From positions 102,559,697 to 102,623,696 of the forward strand of contig OY720643.1 in assembly GCA_963169105.1 (NCBI GenBank): DNA of 64,000 bases, read 5' to 3'. Shown here in pieces: positions 33,146 through 45,108 of this stretch (positions are counted from its first letter, which is position 1; every line of letters begins with the position of its first letter). The DNA comes from Ceriagrion tenellum. Taxonomy: Eukaryota > Arthropoda > Insecta > Odonata > Coenagrionidae. A program made the position numbers and the translations under genes. The notes under the pieces were generated by a model. It was given only the letters and a program-made list of their open reading frames with translations, was not told the origin of the DNA and did not search any database.

Positions 33146-35159
33146 TTATTTTCTCTTTAAAACTAAACTACAAATGTCACAGATAAAATTGTCATCCTCT
33201 TCCTCTGCCTTACTACAAAGTTCATGGGCCCATCCTTTACATCCGGAGCACTGAATCCATCCTTCACCAGCCTGTTTCTCAAGGTAGAGTGCATTACAAT
33301 AGATGCAAGATTCGTCTTGCCCATCTTCAGACGAGGAGAATATTTCTTGCTCACATGTTGCAATTTTACTAGACTTCTTTATTTGTTGAACAGGGGATGG
33401 CTGGACTTGATTTTTTTGGTTCTTTCCCTTTTTTATCTGTTTGTTTTTCACCTTTTCTTTTTCTTGAGCTTCAAAGAGCGCCTTTTTCTTAGCTTTTTCT
33501 CCCAATTTAACAATTCTTGCACTTTCTTTTCTTTCTCTTTCGTCTAGCTCCAACTCAAGCTTATATGGGGAGGCTGTTATCACGGCAGTTTTTCCCTTTC
33601 TCTTGTCAGCTTTTTTTTCTTTGCGAGGTTCTTCCACCGTAGGGAAGGGTAGAACCATTTTTGGGGAAATCGAAAATGGCAAAGGACGATAACAGGTCAA
33701 TCCTAACTCTTCGCTTCCTGTTGAGGTTGAAGGTCGGTTGTTTTCTCCAGGCCAATTAGACACGTCCTGGTTCTCATTGATTGCAGATCCTGGTTCCAAG
33801 TTTGGATTCTCTCGGGCTTCTTCTTGCTTAGATTGTGCTAACTCTGATTCATTTAGGCCTACTGAAGAAGTTACTGAGGTATGTTCATTTGGCTGAGGAG
33901 GAACCTGTGGCATTGGATGGTCCGTAGTGAGGGAAGGCGCAAATAGGTGATAAGGAAACACATCTGGATTGTATGGGCTTATACCTGTCTTACGAAACCC
34001 GTTCACCGCCGTTTCCACAACAGCTGCTCTTGAAAAAGCTTTGGTAAAGAGTTTTCCAACCTCATAAATGGTAACCAGCCTCCCTGGATTGTTGAAAAGC
34101 CATTTTCTAACTTCTTGTTCATAATAATTCTGGAGTGGAGCCATAAAGCTGACATCCAGAGGCTGAAGACGATGGGTTGTGTGAGGGGGGAAAGTAAGCA
34201 TTATGACATTTTTTTTCCCTTGCCATGTTGATGAGTTCTAGGCTCTTGGTGTGACTGCAGTGTCCGTCAAGCAGCAACAACACTGGTTTCTCAGGGCTAG
34301 GGTTAGAAAAATCAACGAACATTTTAAACCAAGCAATGAATGAGTCCTTGTTGATCCATCCAGATTTGTGATAGACTGCAGACGACCCTGGGACGGCATC
34401 GTCCATGAGCCTTGGGTTTTCCTTCACCCTGGGAAAAACAAACATTGGGGGCACGTAAACCCCAGCTGCATTTATGCAAGTTTCTACAGTAACTAAGAGT
34501 CCACGTTCAGCTGAAGTCAAGCTGCCCACCTGCTTTCTGCCTCTGAGAGCAAGGATTTTAGAAGGCTTGTTTGGGACTGTTAGTATACCAGTCTCATCAA
34601 CATTATAAATGTTGTTTGGTGAAAAACGGTACTTTTCCATGAGAGAGGCTAACAGTTCAAAACACTTAGTGACAGAATGGCAGTTGAAACCCTTAGCGCG
34701 GGCAATACTGGTAGGTTCTGGATTTCTTAACCTAAGTTGCTGATTTCTTTCTATAAAGGAATACAACCAACATTTTCCTGCCATCATTTTCTCTCTGTTG
34801 AAACTATGCTGTATACCATTTCTTTCAGCTAGTTCAAAAGCCAATAAGCGAAGGTCAGTGAGGGTTATACCAAATAATCTCTCTTCCAAAGCCAAAACAT
34901 GCTGAACGAGATTACTTTCTTGTTCATGACTAAACACTGTCCTGAATCTGCCTAATGTCTTTACAGCTGCAGCTGCAGGATCCAAATTATTAGCTCGTGC
35001 TTTTCTCACCTTCCTCTCAAGTGTACTTTTAGTAACACCATGTGCGTTGGCCGCTTTCTGGAAGCCCATTTGTCCATCCAAAACCGCCCGAACAGCCTCA
35101 GCCATGTTAACTTCGCACCAGCTGTTTCTGGTAGAGGTTCTCTGGTTTTTTGGAGACAT
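33146..35159 (-). pseudogene. Pogo/Tigger transposase with C-terminal PHD finger, one frameshift
   Basis: About 670 codons. Order: an N-terminal Pipsqueak/psq-type helix-turn-helix (AVRAVLDGQMGFQKAANAHG, TKSTLERKVRKA, about residues 18-55), a CENP-B-type second DNA-binding region (to about 150), and the DDE domain. The acidic residues are in IYNVDETGI, LLLLDGHCSHT and, after the break, LQPLDVSFMAPLQNYYEQEV. The C-terminal third is Lys/Glu rich and ends with a PHD-type finger CIYCNALYLEKQAGEGWIQC and GCKGWAHELCSKAEEEDDNF followed by CDIC. The only lesion is one extra A in a run near 34209-34216, between the second and third Asp. That could be a real mutation or an assembly error. The transposase would bind the terminal motif array and cut the element out. 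Confidence 0.9.
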
Positions 35160-35700
35160 CGTAGTAGCCTTAATAATATATTATAATGAGTTACGCAAGA
35201 TTCAACAAAATCGTAATATGGTTGGACAAAATGGGATACTAAAAATCCCTATCCCGTTTTGTCCGACTCAAAACCATCCCGTTTTGTCCGACTCCGACAC
35301 ATTTAGAATCAAGCATGGCTGCTGCCATAACTGAGCAGCAAAGCTAAAATGTTATCACATGAAAATAATCGGAAATAAACAGTAAACAAAACATGATACT
35401 TACCGGAATTTTATTCCTTCACGTGCAAACACTATATCAGGAAGACTTCCAATCCAAAACCAACGAAGTTGACGTAAAACTCAGGAAAAAACTTTGAAAA
35501 ATCGTAACACTTACAAACTGACTGCTAGCCTTCCGTGCTCAACTAAGAATGCCTTGAAGGCGTCCAAGAGTAATTTCCTATGCTTTGCCGCAACATTGTA
35601 GCACTATTATCGCTGGAATGCTCGGTGTCCCGTTTTGTCCGACTGTCCCGTTTTATCCGACTCTCCCCTACAGAAAGATTGTGTCGGCAAAATATTCCCT

Positions 35701-35821
35701 TGAGTCAAGTGTTATCAGGATACTTAATCATCCACAAATGAAAAAACGACTTCGTTTTCTTCCACTGATTTATTTTTTCGGTACGACATGTTTCGACACA
35801 TAGAGGTCATTTTACAGTACT
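35701..35821 (-). repeat. Penelope-like terminal fragment (hammerhead-like motif)
   Basis: On the minus strand, ACTGTAAAATGACC is followed by GTGTCGAAACATGTCGTACC. The GTCGAAACATGTCG block is typical of the hammerhead-bearing ends of Penelope-like elements, although the CTGANGA half is degenerate here. No coding sequence is present. It lies between the pogo element and an I-group LINE. Confidence 0.4.
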
Positions 35822-36216
35822 TGAGACCCGATTGTCAGCTAAAATTATTGAGTTACCCTAAGTCATCCACCTTGCCCTCGGAATACCAGGCTTCTTTCAA
35901 AGAAATCCTGGGATGCTATCCTGAATTCATCCATGTGTATGCAGATGGGTCAAAGTCAGATACGTCGTGCGGATGCGCTTTGGTATCTACCTACCACGGC
36001 ACACGAAAGCTGAAACTTAACTCAATTTGTTCAGTCTTTACTGCCGAACTCAGTGCAATCAGATTAGCCTTATCAAGTATTGCATGCACCAACGCTTCAT
36101 TTCTCATTTGATCCGACTCTGCTAGTGCTCTACAGCCAATTCAAGATTACTCCTCCAGCAATCCCCTTGTACAAGATATCCAGATCTCTCTTTTATCCCT
36201 TTCAAACAAAGGAGTC

Positions 36217-39020
36217 CAACACCCCTGCGGGTAGGGGGATAGAGAATACTCCCGCAGTATCCCTGCTTGTCGTAAGAGGCGAATAAAAGGGCGGGGAGGT
36301 AAAACCCCGAAAACAAACCCCCAGGCAGCAAAGGGATGCGTCCGGACAGTTTTGTGGGTCCACTGTCTGTGTGCGGCCATACCAGCTGGCCTGCGATCCA
36401 CCCGCATGTTTGCCGTGTGCGGAGACCCGTAAGGGGGAGAAGGGGATCCTGGTGGGTGAGTTCTCTGGAACCCAGCCGGGTGTCGGAAGCCCGGTATGGG
36501 CCGGAGTTCAACACCCCACTTCGGCCCTGAATTCCCTGTAAACGGGCGGTCAAGATCTAGCCAGTCTTGATCAATCGGCTTATCGACACGTTTCGATGGC
36601 GAGTGCTGGAGTGACCGGGGTCTGTGTAGGGCGGCCATAGGTGTATGGGTTTGGAGGGCCCATGCACTGGAGGCCCGACCCGAAGCAGTCCCCCTAAACA
36701 ATAGTGCTATATCCCTTGGGTAGCCCTGGCGACCACACCGGTTTGCGGTGTGGCGTCCCGAATGTGTGGCTTCGTGGTGGGTGGGGAGCCCAGGGGATGA
36801 ATTCCTAATTTTCATGGAGCTAGAAAATCCTCCATCTAAAAGATCCCGTCCGGAAACGGGCGGGGGAGAAATAACGCTCACCACCTCAAGGCGGTATCTT
36901 ATTATGAGAAGTACAATGGAAGGTGAGACCCTTACAAAGGTGTCTCCCTTCCTCATTCGTAGAGTCCTCTCGTCCGCCGTAACTGGCGATATACTATCTG
37001 CAAAGAAGCTGCGAGACGGTACACTACTTATTGAAACGGCCAACGATAAGCAGAGTGCGAAACTGCTAAACATGAAAAAACTTCATGACCAACTGGTCAA
37101 GGTCGAGGTGCACCGTACCCTGAACACCAGTCGGGGAGTGATTAGCAGCTATGACCTGCTGTACGTAGACGACGACGAAATTAAGAGAGAAATGGCCTCT
37201 CAGGGCGTCGTTGACTGTCGTCGTCTGAAAGCGACGACTTAGCGAAACGGTGAGCTGATTAACAGTACATCTGTAATCCTCACCTTCTCGCGCGACACGC
37301 TCCCCGATAAGGTATTTGTTGGCTATGAATCGGTTCCCGTCCGCCCATTCATACCAAGTCCTATGCGATGCTTTCAGTGCCAGAACTTCGGCCACATCGC
37401 TACCAGATGTGGGGGCAAGGCCACCTGCCCGCGCTGTGGCAAGGATAAGCACGAGGGTAATGAGTGCACCTCCGAGCCGCTTTGTGTCAATTGCGAGGGT
37501 GCACATCCAGTGTACTCTCGTGATTGCCCAAAGATGAAGGAGGAAAAGAAAATAATGGAGATCAAAACTATCGACAAGGTGTCATATTTCGAGGCCAGGA
37601 AAAAGTACCGGACATTAATTGCCCCAACCTTCTCTCGTTCCTTCGCTGTCGTTGCTACCACTCCGAGTAGCAAAATCGCGGACGAAATCCCCAATGTAGA
37701 TATAGTAGAGAGTAAGAAAAGCCCAGAAAAGGAAGAGCTAGCCAAGCCGGATAAGGCCACAAAGCCGGCGAAATCTACATCCACCAGCGCGGGTTCCTCT
37801 GTGAAGAACCCGCCAAAAACCACTGGTGCCACGCCCCCGAGGCGTGATAAAACGCCATCCCCCGGTCCGTCCGGGGTACGCGCACCATCTCCAGTGGAGG
37901 CTATGGAGGAGGATGAGAATCTCTCTGAGACGGATATCCTCCTCGCCAGACAAAAGGGGAAGAAGCACCGTATTCGGCGCTGATCCTCCCGAAGGACATA
38001 CATACTTCAGGTTTTAAATTTAAAATCTGATATTGTTATGAATTTTATACTACAGTGGAACTGTAATGGTTTTTATCGTCATAAGGAGGAGCTGAATATT
38101 TTAATTCGTGATTTTAATCCGCCCTGCATTTGTCTTCAAGAGACGCATTTTAAAACGACGGACAAGGTATTTTAAAACATTTTAACGTTTTTAGATTTGA
38201 CGACACCAGTGGCCTCCGGGCCCAAGATGGAGTGGCAATTGCCATCCGAGAGGCCCTATACACCTCTCGGGTGCAACTTAACACGCCGTTTCAAGCGGTA
38301 GCTGTGACCGTGCACGCCCCGGAACCCATAACGTTGTGCAACGTTTATCTTCCCGAGGGAGCACTCTTCCAGAGGGAGAGGAAGCACTGACGACCTAGAA
38401 GCCTTTTCTTTCTTGGTACCGGCAGAGGACCTTAATTGTACCCTTAAAAATATATGTGCGCAGAGGTGGAAGGACTCGTGGAGGAGCCAAACGAATAATA
38501 AATTGCGCTGCCTGAAAGCAGATACGCAGGCGTGGGCCTCTTCCGTCAGGAGCTGCCGTAGGGAGGAAGTTGTCATCACGCGACTGAGAATAGGGCACTG
38601 TGCCCTGACCCACTCATACCTCTTCACCAAAGAGAAGATCCTACCTCGCTGTGATGAATGCGACTGCCCATTGAGCGTGAAACACGTATTGACGGCTTAT
38701 GAAAGGTACCGAGCTCTTCGAGAAAGATATCATATCAGTGGTGGGCTGGAACAAGTTCTCGGCAATAACCCTATTGCCCACGGTCGCGTAGTCGAATTTT
38801 TAAAATGTACTGACATATTTAAGGCACTTTGAAATCTAATGCTTTAACTGGAAATACGATTTATTTTATTCCTTCTCTGGTATCTTAAAAATTTAATTTT
38901 ACGGAATAAATATTGAATTTCACGTCCTATAAACTTATATTGACATGAATTAGGTTGCGAGCGGTGCAAAATGACCTTATCTGTCGACGCACCAGATAAA
39001 CCTACCACTACTACTACTAC
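36217..39020 (+). mobile_element. I-group LINE, copy D (2.8 kb, internally deleted)
   Basis: Complete 5' UTR (ACCCCTGCGGGTAGGGGGAT from 36221) and complete 3' end (hairpin GGTGCAAAATGACC...GCACC, (TAC)n). Target duplication AAAGGAGTC at 36208-36216 and 39021-39029, in copy H. ORF2 runs from the start of the endonuclease to about 38375, then jumps to the RNase H end (EALTDDLEAF-like) so RT is deleted. The 3' end is nearly the same as copy C, so the two belong to one subfamily. Confidence 0.95.
36814..37983 (+). pseudogene. I-group ORF1 (gag-like RNA-binding protein), copy D
   Basis: It starts MELENPPSKRSRPETGGG, has a conserved RRM-like half (FLIRRVLSSAVTGDILSAKK, VKVEVHRTLNTSRGVISSYD), three zinc knuckles (CFQCQNFGHIATRC, CPRCGKDKHEGNEC, CVNCEGAHPVYSRDC), then a Lys/Pro-rich tail and the C-terminal acidic patch ETDILLARQKGKK. 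One in-frame TAG at 37240-37242 interrupts it. The protein would coat the LINE RNA. Confidence 0.9.
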
Positions 39021-39699
39021 AAAGGAGTCAAGGTATCTTTTCTTTGGATTGCTGGAATAATCGGAAATGAAAAGGCTGGCTCAGCGGCTAAGTGAGCTTT
39101 GAATGAGGTAGACCAACCATCCCCTTCGGTACCTGTTTACGACCTAAGAACGGTGTTAAGAAACGAAGCCCTGAGAAAATGGAAAGACTCATGGAACAAT
39201 ACCAGTAGAAGTAAGCTCCGGGTAATAAAACCGTCAGTCACAGCGTGGCCTTCTTCTATCTGAAAGAACCTCGCAGAAGAGGTCGCCATTACGCGGTTAA
39301 GGATAGGGCACTACCTTCTAACACTCATATCTATTCACGGAGGATAAAATCCCACCCCGCTGTGAGGCTTGCAACACATCCGTCAGTGTTCAGCACATCT
39401 TGACCGGATGTGATAAATACAGAGCAGTACGAGGAATGCTAAACATCCCAGAAAACATCAAACAGGTTTTAGACGACAACCATAAGCACATAGACACCGT
39501 TATAAGTTTTCTACACATCTCTAAGCTTTTCAATAAATTATGACGTTTCTTTCCAATATATACTAACATCGTATACAGATTTGCTAAAATGTATTTTTCA
39601 ATAAAAGTATTTTTTAGAAAAATATTAAATAGAGGAATGTGCGAATGACCGTAGCCGTCGAAGCACCTCATAAAACAAATCCTACCTACCTGTCTTGAT

Positions 39700-40600
39700 C
39701 GAGCAGATGAGGCTGTTATTTCATAAGTTACCCATTTCTTCTTTGAGTTAGGATAAGTTTTAATTGCTTTTAAAGGGAAAGATACATCAAAACAAAACAG
39801 TAGCTAGAAAGTTTCGAATTTAAAATTAAAATTATCCGCTTCGTACACAGAATCCCAAAAATTGCTGCTGAAGTAAGCTTTGAAAATGTGCTTGGGATGG
39901 GGGTGAGAAAGATTGATTATAATAAACGTGAGTGGGCCTCGGGTTTGAACTAAAACGTGTAGTGAACTCAATCAATTGGGCTTTGTGATCAGAAAAGAGA
40001 GTACCTTGGATAAGACTATCAGTTAAAGGCTTATCAGTGCAAATATTATTAATAGTAGTGGACAAAGATTGAGTTACTCGTGTAGGCTCATATACTGGAA
40101 GGACAAATTTAAATCAAGTGGCAGCCTCGATTGAGTAGAATTTCAATGTTGAATCCCCAAAAATAATTGTTCTTGGCGTTCTTGACAAAGATTGGAACAA
40201 TATTATTTAGCAGATCCAAAAAAATAGAAATATCACCATTAGGAGAATGGTAAACACACAACTGAGATGGCAGTGCCACCAAAAGATATTTGAATCCCAC
40301 AACATTCGAAGTCAAGCTCCTTACTTGGATTGTTAAATTTACTGTTACGTACACAAATGATATCTCTAACCTGAATCAATACACCACCATTTTTGCATTG
40401 AGTTCTACAATAAGAGCAAAAATTATATCCCTCGATTCTTAATGTATTAAACTCATTGGAGTTAAACCAGTGCTCTGAGATGTAGGCAACATCAGGTTCA
40501 TGTTCACTCAAGAATAATCCCAGAACATTAATTTTGTAACGTAAGCACTGAATATTTAAGTGGAACACTTACTTTAGTTTCGCCAGTATGTGATATTAAA
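39700..40600 (-). pseudogene. CR1-like LINE endonuclease domain fragment
   Basis: Minus-strand block 40568-40239 encodes an apurinic-type endonuclease start: FHLNIQCLRYKINVLGLFLS, EPDVAYISEHWFNS, GVLIQVRDI and CCGIQI. 40065-39832 encodes its end, including LFSDHKAQLIEF (the SDH motif). A short break separates them. No RT follows. 40600-40970 holds no recognised coding sequence and may be its upstream region. Confidence 0.7.
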
Positions 40601-42625
40601 CTAATTTCGCTCGTGGGGTGTACAACAGCACACAAGGTAAGGAAAGAGATTTCGGGTTAACTGCGGGCGACTGAAAGTCGGTTTGCCGTTATTATCCCCC
40701 GAGTGTTGTCACGAAGATTTTGGTTTAAAGCTTCCAGAGGCCGATCTTGTAACTCTATCATGGCCAGAGGCTAGAAATTTATCGCGGCGGTCCTGCAGAG
40801 AATCATTCAGCACGGGGGATGCGTCGGTTTCCCCTGTACACGATAAGTTGTGATCACTTCCAACACTCAACGCACACAATTTCCACCACTTTCATCATTG
40901 CGCGCGCTGATTCTGAAAGAACCACCTCTTGACTGAACGGAAGCTTCACGAGGAGGAAAACATGTACCCACCACAACAATGGGTAACCTACCCTCTTTTT
41001 TCGGAACTTTTTATCGGACCGAGTTTTCAGAGTGAGAGTTGGCCAACATGAACCGAAATTTTATAGTCAAGAGAACGGTGTTCCCCAAGGTTTAGTACGT
41101 AGAGTAACGCAATTCGCTATAGCGATTAACGATATCGCTAACTGTAAAAACACCGGTAATTGGCTCACTTTTTGTGGACGACTTCGTAATTTTTTGTAGG
41201 TCATCCCAACCCATTACCGCGGGCAGACTTATTCAGCTCAATCAAAACAAGTTGGATAGGTGGGCCAAAGATAACGGGTTTAAATTCTCCTTAGAGAAAA
41301 CTAAATGCCTCCACTTATGCCGGTGTAAGGGTTTTACCATTCCCCCATCACTAACCCATTAAGGACATAATTATTTCACTGATATAAATTGGTTCTAAAA
41401 GTTTGATTTGAAGATATAATCACATAAGGATGACAAAAACTAAGTTTTACGAAAAAATATCAATATTTAGTGCAAAAAAAATGACGTCCCATTTTTGGGA
41501 CGTTGGCCATATTCAGTAGCCTTCCTCTCCAGAATACGACCATCAGTAGTAATTGGCAAAGTATTTTTTCCCGGATACTTTTTAGCTTAAAATTAACGTT
41601 AATAACACTGCTGAAAGAAGAAAAATGACTGCGTTTAATCAAACGTGCTTATTTATTCAATATATTGATAATGCCTTTTGAAAATGAACAATATTTTACA
41701 TAATGTCACGTTATACTAGGCCAAATTACATGAAAGCATTTTTCAATTTTGTAGACATGAAGCATTTTGTAATAAAACAATATTGTTTAGCCTCTACAGA
41801 ACAATAAACACAAAATAATTAAACATTTGGTAAAACCAGAAAGGGATAAAACTATGAATTATACATTGGAAAGAAATACACCAAAACATTTATCACCTGA
41901 CATTTGGTACAGCTATAAAGGGATACAAACATGAGATATACTATATAAATTAGACCATGCATAAATATTTATCGCACGACATTTGAATTGATGTTCAAGC
42001 ATCAAAAGTTGCAATGGTTTGAAAAAGAATAACACTTAAAATGTGAATTTGCTGTTAGCAAATTATCATAGCATATCCACAAGAGATTACTGAAATTGTT
42101 AACCTTTCATGGAAATCGAAAAAACATCGGTCGTGCAATGCGACATTACAGCGTTTACAAATTCTCATGGTTTTCTTTCCACATAAAGCGCATCGTCGTT
42201 GTGTTTTTATCGGAAATATTATATGCTTTCCGTCATCAAATCTTATTTCTGCGCTTACTCTTCCACCAGAAATACGGTTTCGTTGGGGCCCAGGACGTTT
42301 ACATGCAGCAGAAGTATTTTTTGTCAAATATGTCAAGACTATTCTCCTCCTTGCATCGAGTAAAGACACAGTCTCTTCTGGATGAATTATCTGATAAAGT
42401 TTCCAGCTGTTTACCACGGCAATGTCAACCATTTGTGTGAAAATTGGGAACCACCATTTCTTCCCACGTATTCCTGTCCTGTATAGTGAGATGTGTTTAT
42501 CCAGTAAATCGACTCCCATAAAAGTATTATACTCAGAAATAACTTTAGGCATAGGAATGGTGATTTCTTTTTTGTCCTTTTGAGAGTAACGTTTTGCACA
42601 ACTGTGGGATAAATCTGACTATAAT

Positions 42626-45108
42626 ACCCCTGCGGGTAGGGGGATGGAGAATACTCCCGCAGTATCCCTGCTTGTCGTAAGAGGCGACTAAAAGGGTGGG
42701 GAGGTGAAACCCCGAAAAAAAAACCCTAGGCAGCAAAGGGGTGCGTCCGGACAGTTTTGTGGGTCCACTGTCTGTGTGCGGCCATACCAGCTGTCCTGCG
42801 ATCCGCCCGCATGTTTGCCGTGTGCGGAGACCCGTAAGGGGGAGAAGGGGATCCTGGTGAGTGAGTTCTCTGGAACCCAGCCGCGTGTCGGAAGCCCGGT
42901 ATGGGCCGGAGTTCAACACCCCACTTCGGCCCTGGATTCCCTGTAAACGGGCGGTCAAGATCTAGCCAGTCTTGATCAATCGGCTTATCGACACGTTTCG
43001 ATGACGACTGATGGAGTGACGGGGGTCTGTGTAGGGCGGCAAAAGGTGTATTGGTTTGGAGGGCACATGCACTGGAGGCCCCATCCGAAGCAGTCCCCCT
43101 AAACAATAGTGCTATATCCCTTGTAGCCCTGGCGACCACACCGGTTTGCGGTGTGGCGTCCCGAATGTGTGGCTCCGTGGTGTGTGGGGAGCCCAGGAGA
43201 CGAAATCTTTACTTTCATGGAGCCTGATAACCTTCCTCCACCTGAAAGATCACGTCCGGAAACGGGCGGGGGAGAGAGTAAGTCTTCCGCTTGTCGGAAA
43301 TTTCTTGTAATGAGATGTGTAAAGGAAAGTGAAACCCTAACCAAGGTGTCTCTCTTCCTAATACGTCGAGTCCTCTCTGCAGAGGTGACTGGTGACCTCA
43401 TTTCTGCCAAGAAGCTCGGAGATGGAACTCTATTAATTCAAACGGCAAATGAAATGCAAAGTGAAAAATTACTGACTCTCAAAAAATTTAATGATATCCT
43501 AGTCAAGGTCGAGGTGCACCGCACCCTAAATACCAGTCAGGGAGTAATAACCAACTATGACCTGCTCCACGTCGATGACGATGAAATCAAGAGAGAAATG
43601 GCCTCTCAGGGCGTTATCGACTGTCGCCGTTTGAAGATCAAACGGATCGGTAAGCTGATAAACAGCGCGTCCGTTATCCTCACCTTCTCGCGCGACACGC
43701 TCCCCGACAAGGTCTTTGTAGGATACACATCGGTTTCCGTCCGACCATTCATTCCCAGCCCCATGCGTTGCTTTCAATGCCAACGTTTCGGCCACATCGC
43801 CACAAGATGTGAGGGCAAGGCCACCTGCCCGCGCTGTGGCAAAGTAAAGCACGACGGTGACGCGTGCACCTCAGAACCCTTCTGTGTCAATTGCGAGGGT
43901 ACACACCCAGTGTACTCTCGTGATTGTCACAAGATTAAGGAAGAAAAGAAAATAATTGAAATCAAGACTGTGGATAAGCTTCCGTATTCAGATGCCAGAA
44001 AGAAATACAGAACACAAATCGCACCAACCTTCTCGAGATCGTATGCTGCCTTGGCAGAAACCCCAAAAAATGTAAATGCTATGGGGAAAAAGAAAGAAGA
44101 AAACAAATCTATAGATGAACAAGCCAAGCTGGATTAGGCTATAAAGCCGGCAACAAAGAAAAACACTCCGCCAGAGACTAATACATCCGGTTCTGGTTCT
44201 TCTGAGAAGAACTCGAAAAAAATTACCACCGGGTCCACGCAAACCAAGCGTGGAAAGTCCCAGTCCCCCGGTCCATCTGGTTCGGCTCGACGTAGCCAAC
44301 CAGAATCGATGGATGAAGACGAATATCTCTCCGAATCGGAGATAATGCGGGCTAAAGCCAAGGAGAAAAGACGCTTAATGCGTTGATTCTCCCTTTGGCC
44401 CAATTGGCTTTGGCTTTTCATGTAGTAATTCATTTAAATTATTTATTATTCTCTTTTAATGGTTTTCATATTACAGTGGAACTGTAATGGTTTTTATCGG
44501 CACAAGGAGGAGCTGGTCATTTTAATTCGCGATTTTAACCCGTGCGGACGATCTTTAGGTCGCGTGGAAGAGCGTCATTTTGAAGCAATGGAATGAACAC
44601 TGGACTTCCTGAATGGGGAACCAACTACGCAGCATGAAACCCGACGTGTCATTGTGGCCCCCTTCTATCAGGAGTGCTCGGAGAGAGGAGGTAGTCATTA
44701 CACGGTTGAGGATAGGACACTGTGCCCTGATTCACTCATACCTCTTCACGGAAGAGAAAATCGCACCATGGTGTGATGACTGACTCTCCGCTTAGTATTC
44801 GACATATCCTGACGGAGTGTGAGAGATATCGGGCGGTGCGTGACAGGCTGCAGCTAGTGGGAGACCTGGGATACATTCTAGGCGATGACCCAGATGTTCT
44901 CAACCGCGTCTTGGCATTTTTAAATGAAACCGGCCTATTTTATAGTATTTTAAGGACGTAAAATTATTTTTAATATTGACTCAGTGTTCATATCTAATAC
45001 CATAATATGCAGTGTATATATATTTTTTTCATAATTATGACGTGTAGTGGTGCAAAATGACCATGTCGTCGACGCACTCTACCAACCCCACTTCTACTAC
45101 TACTACTA
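42626..45108 (+). mobile_element. I-group LINE, copy E (2.5 kb, internally deleted)
   Basis: It starts ACCCCTGCGGG and ends with the hairpin GGTGCAAAATGACC...GTCGACGCAC and (TAC)n. A perfect 12-bp duplication TCTGACTATAAT flanks it (42614-42625, 45109-45120). ORF2 starts at 44459 (QWNCNGFYRHKEEL) and jumps after about 80 bases to the C-terminal region, removing the endonuclease, RT and RNase H. Its 3' end resembles the small copies at 10001, 19589 and 60533. Confidence 0.95.
43217..44385 (+). pseudogene. I-group ORF1, copy E, one stop codon
   Basis: MEPDNLPPPERSRPETGGG start, RRM-like half (FLIRRVLSAEVTGDLISAKK), zinc knuckles CFQCQRFGHIATRC, CPRCGKVKHDGDAC and CVNCEGTHPVYSRDC, a Lys-rich tail and an acidic C-terminus (MDEDEYLSESEIMRAKAKEK). 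A single AAG-to-TAG-type change at 44135-44137 ends the frame about 80 residues early; the frame is open on both sides of it. Confidence 0.9.

Larger units (their letters stand above)
32856..35668 (-). mobile_element. Pogo/Tigger DNA transposon, 2.8 kb, nearly intact
   Basis: Ends are GGGGAGAGTTGGACAAAACG at 32856 and its inverse ending CGACTCTCCCC at 35668, flanked by TA on both sides as for Tc1/mariner-pogo elements. The target is a CR1-like LINE on the left flank. Internally it has one transposase gene on the minus strand and repeated copies of a CCCGTTTTRTCCGAC motif. Apart from a one-base slip in the transposase it looks complete, so it is one of the younger insertions here. Confidence 0.95.
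35822..39690 (+). pseudogene. Old I-group LINE copy H (RNase H to 3' end), split by copy D
   Basis: The left part (35822-36216) encodes RNase H: FIHVYADGSKSDTSCGCALV, FTAELSAIRLALSSI, then a stop in place of the CTDS motif start. The right part (39021-39690) continues with KVSFLWIAGIIGNEKAGSAA, ALRKWKDSW and EEVAITRLRIGHYLLTL, then a damaged C-terminus and a decayed hairpin (GTGCGAATGACC...GTCGAAGCACC). The junction is copy D with duplication AAAGGAGTC. Multiple stops show that H is much older than D. Confidence 0.8.
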
